Of a stretch of 5,485 nucleotides of DNA, positions 1 to 5,485 are shown one piece after another. The number at the start of each line of letters is the position of its first letter. The first letter of the stretch is position 1. This DNA is from Nitrospinaceae bacterium (GTDB lineage Bacteria; Nitrospinota; Nitrospinia; Nitrospinales; VA-1): NCBI GenBank assembly GCA_029261675.1, contig JAJDBA010000082.1:1-5485 (forward strand), read 5' to 3'. Under the pieces are notes generated by a model. The model made no database searches. It was given only the letters and a program-made list of their open reading frames with translations, and was not told the origin of the DNA. The translations under genes and the position numbers were made by a program.

Positions 1-485
1 GTGTTTTGTATTGGAAAGAAGTCCCTACTGAAAACGGTCAATTGCCAGATTTGGTATTAGGGCAAACCAACTTTAACGACAATAAAGCCAATCGTGTTGT
101 TGAAGGCGAAGCAACGGCCAGTACGTTGGATGATCCGTTTGGACTGTTCTTGATTGAAGAAGAGGAGGAAGACGATGCTCCTCGAGGTATCCCAATGCCG
201 GATGATGACGATGATGAAGATACCTCTTTGGTCGCTACCGAAGGTGGCGAGGAGATTGAGGAAGAAGAACCGCAACCCAAGTTCAAACTGTTCATTGCAG
301 ATCGGGGAAATTCTCGTGTGGTGGTCTGGGACGAATTGCCTTATCCGAAAGAAGAGGAAGAGGATGAGGAAGAATTTGAGGAGCTTCAGGTTGACGATGA
401 AAATCTGTTGATCGGTGATGATGACGATGACGATTTTTTTGATGAAGATGAGGAAGACGAGCCAGATGAGCTTCCCTCTGCATAA
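1..485 (+). CDS. NHL-repeat beta-propeller protein, C-terminal part, with acidic insertions (5'-partial)
   Basis: The frame is open to the left edge, so the true start lies outside the window; the TTG at position 6 is an internal Leu codon. Residues here are counted from that codon. The visible part reads VLYW, then NGQLPDLVLGQTNF (residues 10-23), then TLDDPFGLFL (40-49) and KLFIADRGNSRVVVW (94-108). This is the pattern of bacterial NHL-type propeller blades (NRVLIW, NGQPADxVLGQ, ADTGNxRVxVW). Where such blades normally have a short turn between the two motif halves, this protein carries about 40 residues rich in Asp and Glu (51-88). It ends in a second acidic tail (115-156) with six consecutive Asp at 138-143. 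NHL propellers usually serve as binding scaffolds, often extracytoplasmic, but location cannot be judged without the N-terminus. The acidic loops might bind Ca2+ or a basic partner; this is inference. A strong terminator follows the stop. The family call is fairly sure; the function is unknown. Confidence 0.75.
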   Translation, partial: VLYWKEVPTENGQLPDLVLGQTNFNDNKANRVVEGEATASTLDDPFGLFLIEEEEEDDAPRGIPMPDDDDDEDTSLVATEGGEEIEEEEPQPKFKLFIADRGNSRVVVWDELPYPKEEEEDEEEFEELQVDDENLLIGDDDDDDFFDEDEEDEPDELPSA

Positions 486-517
486 GGAATAAAATACTCA
501 AAGAGTTTAGCAGTAAC

Positions 518-555
518 AGACGGCTTGCACATTCATTGTGCAAGTCGTTTTTTTT
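518..555 (+). terminator. Rho-independent terminator after the NHL-repeat gene
   Basis: A 10-bp stem (521-530 CGGCTTGCAC with 538-547 GTGCAAGTCG, one G-U pair) closes a 7-nt loop and is followed directly by eight T residues at 548-555. A few further A-T or G-U pairs at 518-520 extend the base into the T tract. It lies 32 nt after the stop of the plus-strand gene and has the right polarity for it. Read from the minus strand the hairpin is followed only by a weak T-containing stretch, so it is at best a partial stop for the convergent methyltransferase transcript. Confidence 0.9.
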
Positions 556-595
556 ATGCGTGCTATCCACCTGTGAAAAGGTGATGTTGGTGAGA

Positions 596-1981
596 TTAAT
601 CTTTGAACTGAATGTGGATGAAGGAAACAGGTGCCGGTGGCGAGTGAAAGGCGGCTTCGATATCTTTTTCCCGATACCCTAGTTTTCTTAAAGGTTTTAA
701 TGCGGCTAAGACTTCTTCTTTTGTCACATAAGCCACAGTATCGGGAACACCATGGGTGCTAAGATTTTTAGCCAGTTGTAAAATTTGTTTTCGCTGTTTT
801 TTAGGCGTTCCTTGCATAGGCGGATACTCAAGTTTCCCGGGGTAGGGACTATGGTAAGTCGAGTTCAAGGCCTGCAGGGTGCGGAGCATTAAGATATCAC
901 GATCCCAGCCGGGCATATTGGCTACCTGCGGGTGGTTTTGCACCAGCTCAACGACCCCCGAAACGTCGGCGTCCAAGCTGCGCTTTACAAATTCGTTCTG
1001 ATATTCTTTGCTTACTTCAGAGAAACCGACCTCGCGTCCAATTTCTTCTAATAATGGGAAGTTGACCATGAAGGTATATTGTCCTCCATATAAATTAAAA
1101 TACGGTCGCCCTTCCTGATTAAGATCTTTGAATTCAAGCATTCCATAATCGAATCCGGTATAGCCCAAGCTGTCTGGCGTAAGGAGCTCTTTTGCTTTTT
1201 TTAATGCGGCGAAAGCCCCTGTGTTGATAGGCATGGGTATTTCATTTGTGAGGCTTTGGCTATGTTTTTTCAAAGTTTCTGCAAAAGGCCAGTCGCTTAG
1301 ATCAACCCTTTGAAAATCTCGCTCCCAATAGATAACGTCTAGAAAGGAGGGGCGTTGGGCCAGTTCATGTAGATCCTTCTTCTGAAACTGTTCTATAAAG
1401 ATTTCTTCATTAGCGCCGGGGAAATCCTCTGGCAAATAAGGACAAAGGTATTCCTCGTAAAACTGGTTTTCATTTTTAATTAAAACTTTTGTGGCAAGGT
1501 CATCCCATATTTCGTTGGAAATGATTTTGGTCACTGATTTCGCCCGGAAACAATTGAGGTGCTCCGCATCCACCCTTACTGTTGAAAACCTTCCTTTGTG
1601 TTCTTGTAAGCGCGGATTGGCTCTCGTCCCTTTCAGTATTTCTTCGGATTCATCGCACAGAATGTAATGAGTGAAGGGGTAGACTTGCTTGTTAAAATCT
1701 ATTTCTTGCAGGCGACTGAGAAAGCAAGCGGCTAGGTTGCCGTTACCGACTCCCCATTCCTGAATAGTCCAGACTTGGCTTGGTGGTTTTTTTCCGACGG
1801 TATGCTTAAAGAAATCTTCTGCCAGTGCATGTGCCAAACGATGGTCCAGACTGACATAGGTCTGGAAATGATTGTGAATTGCGGGACCTTTGATTCCATA
1901 AAAAATGGAATTGACGTGTGTTTGCCATTGGTCCGAAGGCTTGAACTCCCCAAGGGAGATCAGATTTGGGGATTGCGTCAT
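596..1981 (-). CDS. MidA/DUF185-like SAM-dependent methyltransferase
   Basis: This 461-residue protein has features of the MidA/NDUFAF7 (DUF185, Methyltransf_28) class-I methyltransferases. EWGVGNGNLA (75-84) fits the glycine-rich SAM-binding motif I (ELGPGxGxL in the family). YILCDES (106-112) fits the following acidic strand. SNEIWDDL (155-162) corresponds to the family ANExxDALP segment. FDYGMLEF (277-284) corresponds to the conserved DYG motif. The stretch from QYTFMVNFPLLEE (301-313) to the GF and QNEF residues (319-331) resembles the family's substrate-side region. Residues 380-461 look like an extra C-terminal helical part. Mitochondrial NDUFAF7 methylates an arginine of a complex I subunit; the bacterial relatives are mostly uncharacterised, so the substrate here is unknown. 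No signal peptide or membrane segment is seen, so it is probably cytoplasmic. The start lies 22 nt after the TPR gene stop and has no purine-rich Shine-Dalgarno (upstream is CTCTCTCCC), which points to translation coupled to the TPR gene. Class is likely; membership in MidA proper is less certain. Confidence 0.72.
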   Translation of the reverse strand: MTQSPNLISLGEFKPSDQWQTHVNSIFYGIKGPAIHNHFQTYVSLDHRLAHALAEDFFKHTVGKKPPSQVWTIQEWGVGNGNLAACFLSRLQEIDFNKQVYPFTHYILCDESEEILKGTRANPRLQEHKGRFSTVRVDAEHLNCFRAKSVTKIISNEIWDDLATKVLIKNENQFYEEYLCPYLPEDFPGANEEIFIEQFQKKDLHELAQRPSFLDVIYWERDFQRVDLSDWPFAETLKKHSQSLTNEIPMPINTGAFAALKKAKELLTPDSLGYTGFDYGMLEFKDLNQEGRPYFNLYGGQYTFMVNFPLLEEIGREVGFSEVSKEYQNEFVKRSLDADVSGVVELVQNHPQVANMPGWDRDILMLRTLQALNSTYHSPYPGKLEYPPMQGTPKKQRKQILQLAKNLSTHGVPDTVAYVTKEEVLAALKPLRKLGYREKDIEAAFHSPPAPVSFIHIQFKD

Positions 1982-2003
1982 GGGAGAGAGTCAGTCGAAA
2001 TAT

Positions 2004-3119
2004 TTATTCGCTGATATCGCGTAAGGATTCGAGTCCCGCAGAATCTTCTCTCATATCTCCTCCCGTCGCTAACTTGCTGGACTGGGAAACGCCACCAGGA
2101 ATATTGGACGGATTATCGCCGCCAGGTGCTTGCTCTAATTCAGATGCATTCATAAGAGCTTCATATTTGCTATAAGCCTTTTGCGACTCTTCCATCAGCC
2201 CAACTTCTTTATAGCAACTATAAAGGTTCAGCCACGCTCCCGCATCTTGTGGGTTAAGACTTACCGATACCTTAAACTCTTTGATAGCGGTTTCAAGGCG
2301 CCCCATATTTGCATAAAGAGTTCCTAGGTTTGTGTGCGGAAGTGAATAGTCTGGAGCCAACTCGCTGGCTTTGTTAAATGTTTTAATGGCTTCGTCTACC
2401 ATATTTTGAGCGGCATAACAGCTACCCAGGTTGCAATAGGCTTGTGTGTCTTTTTCATCTATTTCCACAACACAAATTGCAGCATCAATTGCTTCTTCAA
2501 AACGATCCGAATTAAAATAGGCATTCGATAACGCGGCCCTGAGCTCTTTGTTTTCCGGCTCGAACATCAATACCTTTTTCAGGGCACTGATTTCCTTGTC
2601 GTAAATTTTGAGCATGCCATAAGCCGCTGCCAGGTTGGCATAGCTGGTGGTGTCGGTTGGGTCAATTTTTATGGCTTTTTCAAAAGCATCAGCCGCACTT
2701 TCGTACATGTCTTTAAGAAGATAAACTCCACCGAGATTAAATAGAATTTCCGGATCATCGCGGTCTAGTTCGTGGGCGCGATTGAGCTCGAGTAACGCTT
2801 CTTCATCATGATTGAAAAGAACGTAAGCGGTGCCCAGTAATTTGTAAACTCGAGGATTTTTTGGATCTTTATTACGGACGAGTGCGAGTTGTTTGATGGC
2901 TTCTTCGTAATTGCAACCATCTATGAAAAGAGTAGCAAGCTCTAATTGTAAGTCTAAATTGTCAGGATCGGTTTTCAGCTCTTTCCGGACTTGGCGGGTT
3001 TTTTTAGTGATTGCCATCTCCCGTTTGGTTTCTTCCGGATCGCGGACACCTAATTCATCAAAAATTTCCGGATCAATTTTCATTGTGATCCAGTCTGTTG
3101 GTTTACCGGCCTGGCCCAT
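2004..3119 (-). CDS. Tetratricopeptide repeat (TPR) protein, eight repeats
   Basis: This 371-residue protein is built almost entirely of TPRs with an exact 34-residue period. Units start near residues 55, 89, 123, 157, 191, 225, 259 and 293, with typical patterns such as NLGGVYLLKDMYESAADAFE, NLGSCYAAQNMVDEAIKTF and NLGTLYANMGRLETAIKEF. Repeats often end in xxPxD/N as expected. The first about 50 residues are charged and helical, and residues 326-371 form a Gly/Ser/Glu-rich, probably disordered tail. No signal peptide or membrane segment is seen, so a cytoplasmic protein-binding scaffold is the natural reading. The ATG at 3119 is preceded by GGAG at a spacing of 10 nt. A second in-frame ATG at residue 13 (MKIDPEIF) is a possible alternative start. 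The gene has its own promoter in the 170-nt gap after the radical SAM gene and is followed 22 nt later by the methyltransferase gene. Its partner could be either enzyme, but nothing in the sequence shows this. Confidence 0.9.
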   Translation of the reverse strand: MGQAGKPTDWITMKIDPEIFDELGVRDPEETKREMAITKKTRQVRKELKTDPDNLDLQLELATLFIDGCNYEEAIKQLALVRNKDPKNPRVYKLLGTAYVLFNHDEEALLELNRAHELDRDDPEILFNLGGVYLLKDMYESAADAFEKAIKIDPTDTTSYANLAAAYGMLKIYDKEISALKKVLMFEPENKELRAALSNAYFNSDRFEEAIDAAICVVEIDEKDTQAYCNLGSCYAAQNMVDEAIKTFNKASELAPDYSLPHTNLGTLYANMGRLETAIKEFKVSVSLNPQDAGAWLNLYSCYKEVGLMEESQKAYSKYEALMNASELEQAPGGDNPSNIPGGVSQSSKLATGGDMREDSAGLESLRDISE

Positions 3120-3129
3120 AAAACACGTG

Positions 3130-3133
3130 CTCC
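3130..3133 (-). promoter_or_regulatory. Ribosome binding site of the TPR gene
   Basis: On the minus strand GGAG stands 10 nt before the ATG at 3119. The spacing is a little long, but it is the only purine-rich site nearby and favours this start over the ATG 12 codons further in. Confidence 0.5.
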
Positions 3134-3169
3134 AAATCTATGTGATTCAAATTTATAAAGAAGAACTCA

Positions 3170-3198
3170 ATTTTAGGCGATCCCCTTGCCTCTGTCAA
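3170..3198 (-). promoter_or_regulatory. Sigma70-type promoter for the TPR-methyltransferase operon
   Basis: On the minus strand a perfect -35 box TTGACA (3193-3198) is separated by exactly 17 nt from TAAAAT (3170-3175), a 5/6 match to the -10 consensus. The predicted start of transcription is near 3163, giving a leader of about 44 nt before the TPR ATG. The promoter lies about 90 nt after the radical SAM stop codon, with no convincing terminator between. The TPR and methyltransferase genes may therefore be read from here and also by readthrough. Confidence 0.75.
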
Positions 3199-3207
3199 CT
3201 GCTAGGC
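3192..3207 (-). repeat. 16-nt promoter element, copy 1
   Basis: The minus-strand sequence GCCTAGCAGTTGACAG occurs here and again, identically, at 5197-5212. It covers the -35 box TTGACA of the TPR promoter, nine bases upstream and one base downstream. Both copies have the same orientation and lie upstream of minus-strand genes. The identity beyond the -35 box suggests a shared regulatory site. Confidence 0.7.
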
Positions 3208-3289
3208 GCAGGATCGATAGGTCTGTTCTTTTATCGGCGATACAAATGCCCTCAAGCTTCTAGATTTAGCGATACTTTTTTTGCTTCTT

Positions 3290-5086
3290 CTAGGGAGCCA
3301 CGCCAGTGGAGGCCATGTTTAATATCTCTTCTTTACCGTAATGGTCGAGATAGAGCAGGAAATGTTCGCGCGACAGGTAGTTCCAGATTTGTCGAGATGG
3401 GAAATGTTGTTCAATTACGGAATTGAAATTTTCATAGACATCCATAACTTCCTCCCTTGGCATCCCGGTATTGATTTCGTAGTCGAACACGATGGCCATA
3501 TCGCGTTCCGGGTCTTGAATGATTCGATCAATTTTAAACTTCGCGGGATTGTGGTAGATCGCCGAATCTTTTTCCAATGCAAAGATGGATTGGCCTACAG
3601 AATGGATAATTCCGCTTTCGACCTCTGAATTCTCGATAGTAAATTGTATGGTGTCTTCGGCTTCGGCTCTCTCTTCTGTGGGAAAACCAAAAAACAAGTA
3701 GAGATGATTCCATATACCTGCTTCTGAGCTGTGTCGCAATACGGCTCTTTCCGTCTCTTGGTCACAGCCCTTATCTATAATGGACAGGATGCGGTCATTG
3801 GCGCTTTCTAATCCGAAAAACAGCATGAGGAATCCTGCGCGATAAATGTCGTCAAATAGTTCTGGCGATTCTTTTTCGCTCGATTCGAATTTGAGCATTC
3901 CTAACGCACGCATATCGACACCACGCTTGAGGATCTCTGTCGACATGCGGTTGAACGCATTGGGAGAAATGGCTTCATCTGAAAAAGTGAAATATTTGGT
4001 TTTATACTTTTTCGAAAGGTGGTCCAGCTCTTCCGCCACCCGCACTTCATTTTCTTTTCTGTAATGCGAATCATAAATAAAACTGTGGGTGCAAAAGGTG
4101 CATTTGCCCCAATAACATCCACGGCTCGACATATAGGGCAGCACAGGATAAGGCATCAAATATTTTTCCAGAGGCAACTGGTCAAACGTCGGGCAGACCA
4201 GTTGATCATAAGGCAGTGCTTCAGATTTCGGATTGCGAATTACCTTATCACCTTCAAGATAAATCAGGTTGGGCACGGTGTTGAGCGGCTTATTTTCTTT
4301 TAGGTGACAGAGCAACTGATCCAATGGCTGTTCGCCTTCGGATACGACGAGACTGTGAAAGAATTGTTTGAATAATTCCTGCTTGTCATCGAGCAAGTCT
4401 GCATGACGGTTGAAGACACTGCCGCCAATCACGATATGTAAATGCGGATAACGTTTCCGCAATTGCCGTGCAAGAGTGAGACCGGGTATGACCTGCCCAA
4501 TATGAATGATGGATAATCCAACAACGCCATAATCGTCCCACGGTATTTTTGGAGTCAGGTATTCATCAAACATTAGCAGGAAGGGATTCCGCACTTTGTC
4601 TTCCGTTGCGCTTAAAATTCCTGACAGGTTTTCTTCTGGATTACCCTGCATGAAAAAGGAGTCGAGGTCCACGCGGCTCGGATGGTGTGCGTAGGAAATC
4701 AGTTGCATCGCAATTTTCAGGTTGGTGTATGCCTTGCTATAGATGTCGAACTGAAAAAAGCGGTTCTCGTCTCGAAGTACATTTTTTGCATCTTCAACTT
4801 CATTGAGAACGGACTCTAGAAATGCCGAGTCGGAAAGAATATCTTTATAGATGGACCTCACTTCCTGATCTTCTATAGAGCGCGTAGGGTCGGCAAGCCG
4901 TTGCCTGATAATTTCGACACAGCGTTCGAGATATTCCCGCGATAAAAATATATCGTAACATTGGATATTCAGGTCAAACTGATCTACTTCATGGCCCCGC
5001 GACTCTAAATGAGCCTTTAGTGTGGGCAAAGCCAGATAAGGTTGGCTGGGGTACCACTGAGGTGGAAACAGGAGGGCTGTTTTCAT
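3290..5086 (-). CDS. B12-binding-type radical SAM protein
   Basis: This 598-residue protein has the architecture of cobalamin-binding radical SAM enzymes. The N-terminus MKTALLFPPQ, then PYLALPTLKAHLESRGHEV (16-34) and DLN (38-40), is the typical first part of a B12-binding Rossmann-like domain. A long helical insertion (about 45-180) precedes its second part, YGVVGLSIIHIG (186-197) and IVIGGS (218-223). The classical DxHxxG cobalt-ligating motif is not seen, as is common in this superfamily, so actual cobalamin binding is unproven. The radical SAM core follows: SRGCYWGKCTFCTH (321-334) with cluster cysteines C324, C329 and C332, then FTFSDEAISP (366-375), GLESANDRIL (425-434) and GFPT (467-470). 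A further C-terminal domain ends the protein. These enzymes use a [4Fe-4S] cluster and SAM for radical chemistry, often methylation or rearrangement; the substrate is unknown. The ATG at 5086 has an excellent Shine-Dalgarno AAGGAGG 4 nt upstream. The gene is first in a minus-strand block with the TPR and methyltransferase genes. Confidence 0.88.
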   Translation of the reverse strand: MKTALLFPPQWYPSQPYLALPTLKAHLESRGHEVDQFDLNIQCYDIFLSREYLERCVEIIRQRLADPTRSIEDQEVRSIYKDILSDSAFLESVLNEVEDAKNVLRDENRFFQFDIYSKAYTNLKIAMQLISYAHHPSRVDLDSFFMQGNPEENLSGILSATEDKVRNPFLLMFDEYLTPKIPWDDYGVVGLSIIHIGQVIPGLTLARQLRKRYPHLHIVIGGSVFNRHADLLDDKQELFKQFFHSLVVSEGEQPLDQLLCHLKENKPLNTVPNLIYLEGDKVIRNPKSEALPYDQLVCPTFDQLPLEKYLMPYPVLPYMSSRGCYWGKCTFCTHSFIYDSHYRKENEVRVAEELDHLSKKYKTKYFTFSDEAISPNAFNRMSTEILKRGVDMRALGMLKFESSEKESPELFDDIYRAGFLMLFFGLESANDRILSIIDKGCDQETERAVLRHSSEAGIWNHLYLFFGFPTEERAEAEDTIQFTIENSEVESGIIHSVGQSIFALEKDSAIYHNPAKFKIDRIIQDPERDMAIVFDYEINTGMPREEVMDVYENFNSVIEQHFPSRQIWNYLSREHFLLYLDHYGKEEILNMASTGVAP

Positions 5087-5090
5087 AAAC

Positions 5091-5097
5091 CCTCCTT
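5091..5097 (-). promoter_or_regulatory. Strong ribosome binding site of the radical SAM gene
   Basis: AAGGAGG on the minus strand lies 4 nt before the ATG at 5086. It is a near-perfect anti-16S match and fixes this start. Confidence 0.85.
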
Positions 5098-5175
5098 ATA
5101 GACAGTTGTTTTTTGTGAGTTAGTAAACATCACACGCGTCAACCTAAAGAATTATTGGATTTTATATCGAATCAG

Positions 5176-5203
5176 CATATATCCAATGGGAAACCCCTGT
5201 CAA
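5176..5203 (-). promoter_or_regulatory. Probable sigma70-type promoter of the radical SAM gene
   Basis: On the minus strand TTGACA (5198-5203) is followed after 16 nt by TATATG (5176-5181), a 4/6 -10 match. The leader would be about 80 nt. An alternative -10 further down, TAAAAT at 5159-5164, would pair at 16 nt with TTGGAT (5181-5186). The perfect -35 box and its identical context at the TPR promoter favour the first reading, but the exact transcription start is uncertain. Confidence 0.6.
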
Positions 5204-5212
5204 CTGCTAGGC
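5197..5212 (-). repeat. 16-nt promoter element, copy 2
   Basis: This is the second exact copy of GCCTAGCAGTTGACAG (minus strand), placed over the -35 box of the radical SAM promoter just as copy 1 sits over that of the TPR promoter. Its upstream end overlaps the first base pairs of the inverted repeat at 5211-5225. Confidence 0.7.
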
Positions 5213-5225
5213 ATCAACGTGATGC
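5211..5225. repeat. Short inverted repeat, possible operator
   Basis: GCATCA (5211-5216) and TGATGC (5220-5225) are perfect 6-bp arms around ACG. It lies immediately upstream of the minus-strand -35 box and outside the predicted transcripts of both promoters. A protein-binding site is therefore more likely than an RNA hairpin. No regulator can be named. Confidence 0.4.
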
Positions 5226-5256
5226 TATACTCCAAAGGAACTATGTTCATATAGCA
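5223..5256. repeat. Second inverted repeat in the divergent region
   Basis: TGCTATA (5223-5229) and TATAGCA (5250-5256) are perfect 7-bp arms separated by 20 nt, about two helical turns centre to centre plus a few bases. The left arm overlaps the end of the preceding inverted repeat. It could be a half-site pair for a dimeric regulator or a chance match in AT-rich DNA. Confidence 0.3.
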
Positions 5257-5328
5257 AACATTTCTAAAAGCCGAAATTATAGGGTTTTTCCTACCAGATT
5301 CGATCTGTAGAGTCCTGCGTTACGCTGG

Positions 5329-5358
5329 TTGACAGGGTTTGGATAAAAAGATTATACT
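5329..5358 (+). promoter_or_regulatory. Sigma70-type promoter of the plus-strand gene at 5427
   Basis: TTGACA (5329-5334) is followed after 18 nt by TATACT (5353-5358), a 5/6 match to the -10 consensus. The transcript would begin near 5365, about 60 nt before the TTG start. The context GTTGACAGGG matches that of the opposed radical SAM promoter for ten bases. Confidence 0.65.
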
Positions 5359-5413
5359 TACGAAGTTCCCAAAGCTTTTAAAAATATTGGTTTATTGTTC
5401 TACCCTTGTAAGG

Positions 5414-5420
5414 AAGGAGA
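5414..5420 (+). promoter_or_regulatory. Ribosome binding site deciding a TTG start
   Basis: AAGGAGA stands 6 nt before the TTG at 5427. The same frame has a stop at 5409-5411 and no other start codon before 5427, so this site and the stop together select TTG as the initiation codon. Confidence 0.75.
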
Positions 5421-5426
5421 TTTGCG

Positions 5427-5485
5427 TTGAGCGACCAAGATACAGAAACTAAAGAAGCATCGGGCGAGGCCCCTGAAGAAAAAGA
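5427..5485 (+). CDS. Unidentified protein, acidic N-terminus (3'-partial)
   Basis: Only the first 19 complete codons are visible, with TTG as start. They encode a hydrophilic, mostly acidic segment beginning MSDQDTETKEASGEAPEEK. It has no hydrophobic stretch, so no signal peptide or membrane anchor begins here. Such charged, probably disordered N-termini precede many different domains, so no family can be assigned. The promoter, ribosome binding site and open frame together support a real gene, divergently transcribed from the radical SAM gene. Confidence 0.65.
   Translation, partial: MSDQDTETKEASGEAPEEK

Larger units (their letters stand above)
5087..5426. other. Divergent intergenic region with two opposed promoters
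   Basis: This 340-nt AT-rich stretch separates the minus-strand radical SAM gene from the plus-strand gene beginning at 5427. It holds the minus-strand promoter with the 16-nt element, two inverted repeats in the middle, and the plus-strand promoter and its ribosome binding site. No reading frame with a plausible start and ribosome binding site, no tRNA and no B12-box of a cobalamin riboswitch was seen. About 70 nt (5257-5328) between the inverted repeats and the plus-strand promoter remain unexplained. Confidence 0.7.

Noticed and set aside
38..570. Long minus-strand open frames rich in Ser, or in His and Arg, opposite the NHL-repeat gene
   Set aside because: They are the complement of the GAA/GAG/GAT/GAC runs, which have no stop codons on the opposite strand; there is no ribosome binding site or family motif, and the plus-strand frame carries clear NHL motifs.
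568..583. Hairpin CACCT/AGGTG as a terminator for the methyltransferase gene
   Set aside because: The stem is only 5 bp and no T tract follows on the minus strand.
3208..3289. Terminator after the radical SAM gene
   Set aside because: Only weak short complementarities were found and the minus strand has an A run, not a T run, after the stop; the T run at 3275-3282 is on the plus strand without a stem.
2911..3426. Plus-strand open frame of 171 codons across the gap between the TPR and radical SAM genes
   Set aside because: It runs antisense through the ends of two well-supported genes and through the TPR promoter, and its translation shows no domain pattern.
5120..5143. Additional minus-strand promoter at TTGACG near 5138-5143
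   Set aside because: No acceptable -10 box lies 16-18 nt downstream.
5087..5175. Cobalamin riboswitch in front of the B12-type radical SAM gene
   Set aside because: The predicted leader is only about 80 nt, too short for the usual fold, and no B12-box was seen.

Overview
The window reads as chromosomal DNA from a Gram-negative-type bacterium with mid-range GC. It has consensus-like sigma70 promoters, strong Shine-Dalgarno sites and one intrinsic terminator. Protein style (an NHL-repeat protein with VLGQ-type blades, a long TPR protein and a B12-binding-type radical SAM enzyme) fits an environmental lineage such as Nitrospinota or a deltaproteobacterial-type group. That placement is a weak inference, because no taxonomic marker gene is present. 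No mobile element, CRISPR array, tRNA or rRNA was seen.

Layout. Positions 1-485 (+) hold the 3' end of an NHL beta-propeller gene with strikingly acidic insertions, closed by a clear Rho-independent terminator at 518-555. It converges on a minus-strand block of three genes. In order of transcription these are a 598-residue B12-binding-type radical SAM protein (5086 to 3290), a 371-residue protein of eight TPR repeats (3119 to 2004), and a 461-residue MidA/DUF185-like SAM-dependent methyltransferase (1981 to 596). The TPR and methyltransferase genes are 22 nt apart and are very probably one transcript. The radical SAM gene lies 170 nt upstream, and that gap carries its own good promoter for the TPR gene. 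A 340-nt divergent intergenic region (5087-5426) then separates the radical SAM gene from the first codons of a plus-strand gene that starts with TTG at 5427 and runs off the window.

How the parts may work together. The two minus-strand promoters share an exact 16-nt sequence, GCCTAGCAGTTGACAG on the minus strand, which includes the -35 box and nine bases upstream. The plus-strand promoter shares the core GTTGACAGGG. This suggests that the radical SAM gene and the TPR-methyltransferase pair are expressed together, possibly under one regulator. Two SAM-using enzymes plus a TPR protein-interaction scaffold could form a modification pathway, but the substrate cannot be read from the sequence and no known system is claimed. 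The items most worth a second look are the shared promoter element, the CX4CX2C cluster motif in the radical SAM enzyme, the divergent MidA-like enzyme, and the Asp/Glu insertions in the propeller protein.
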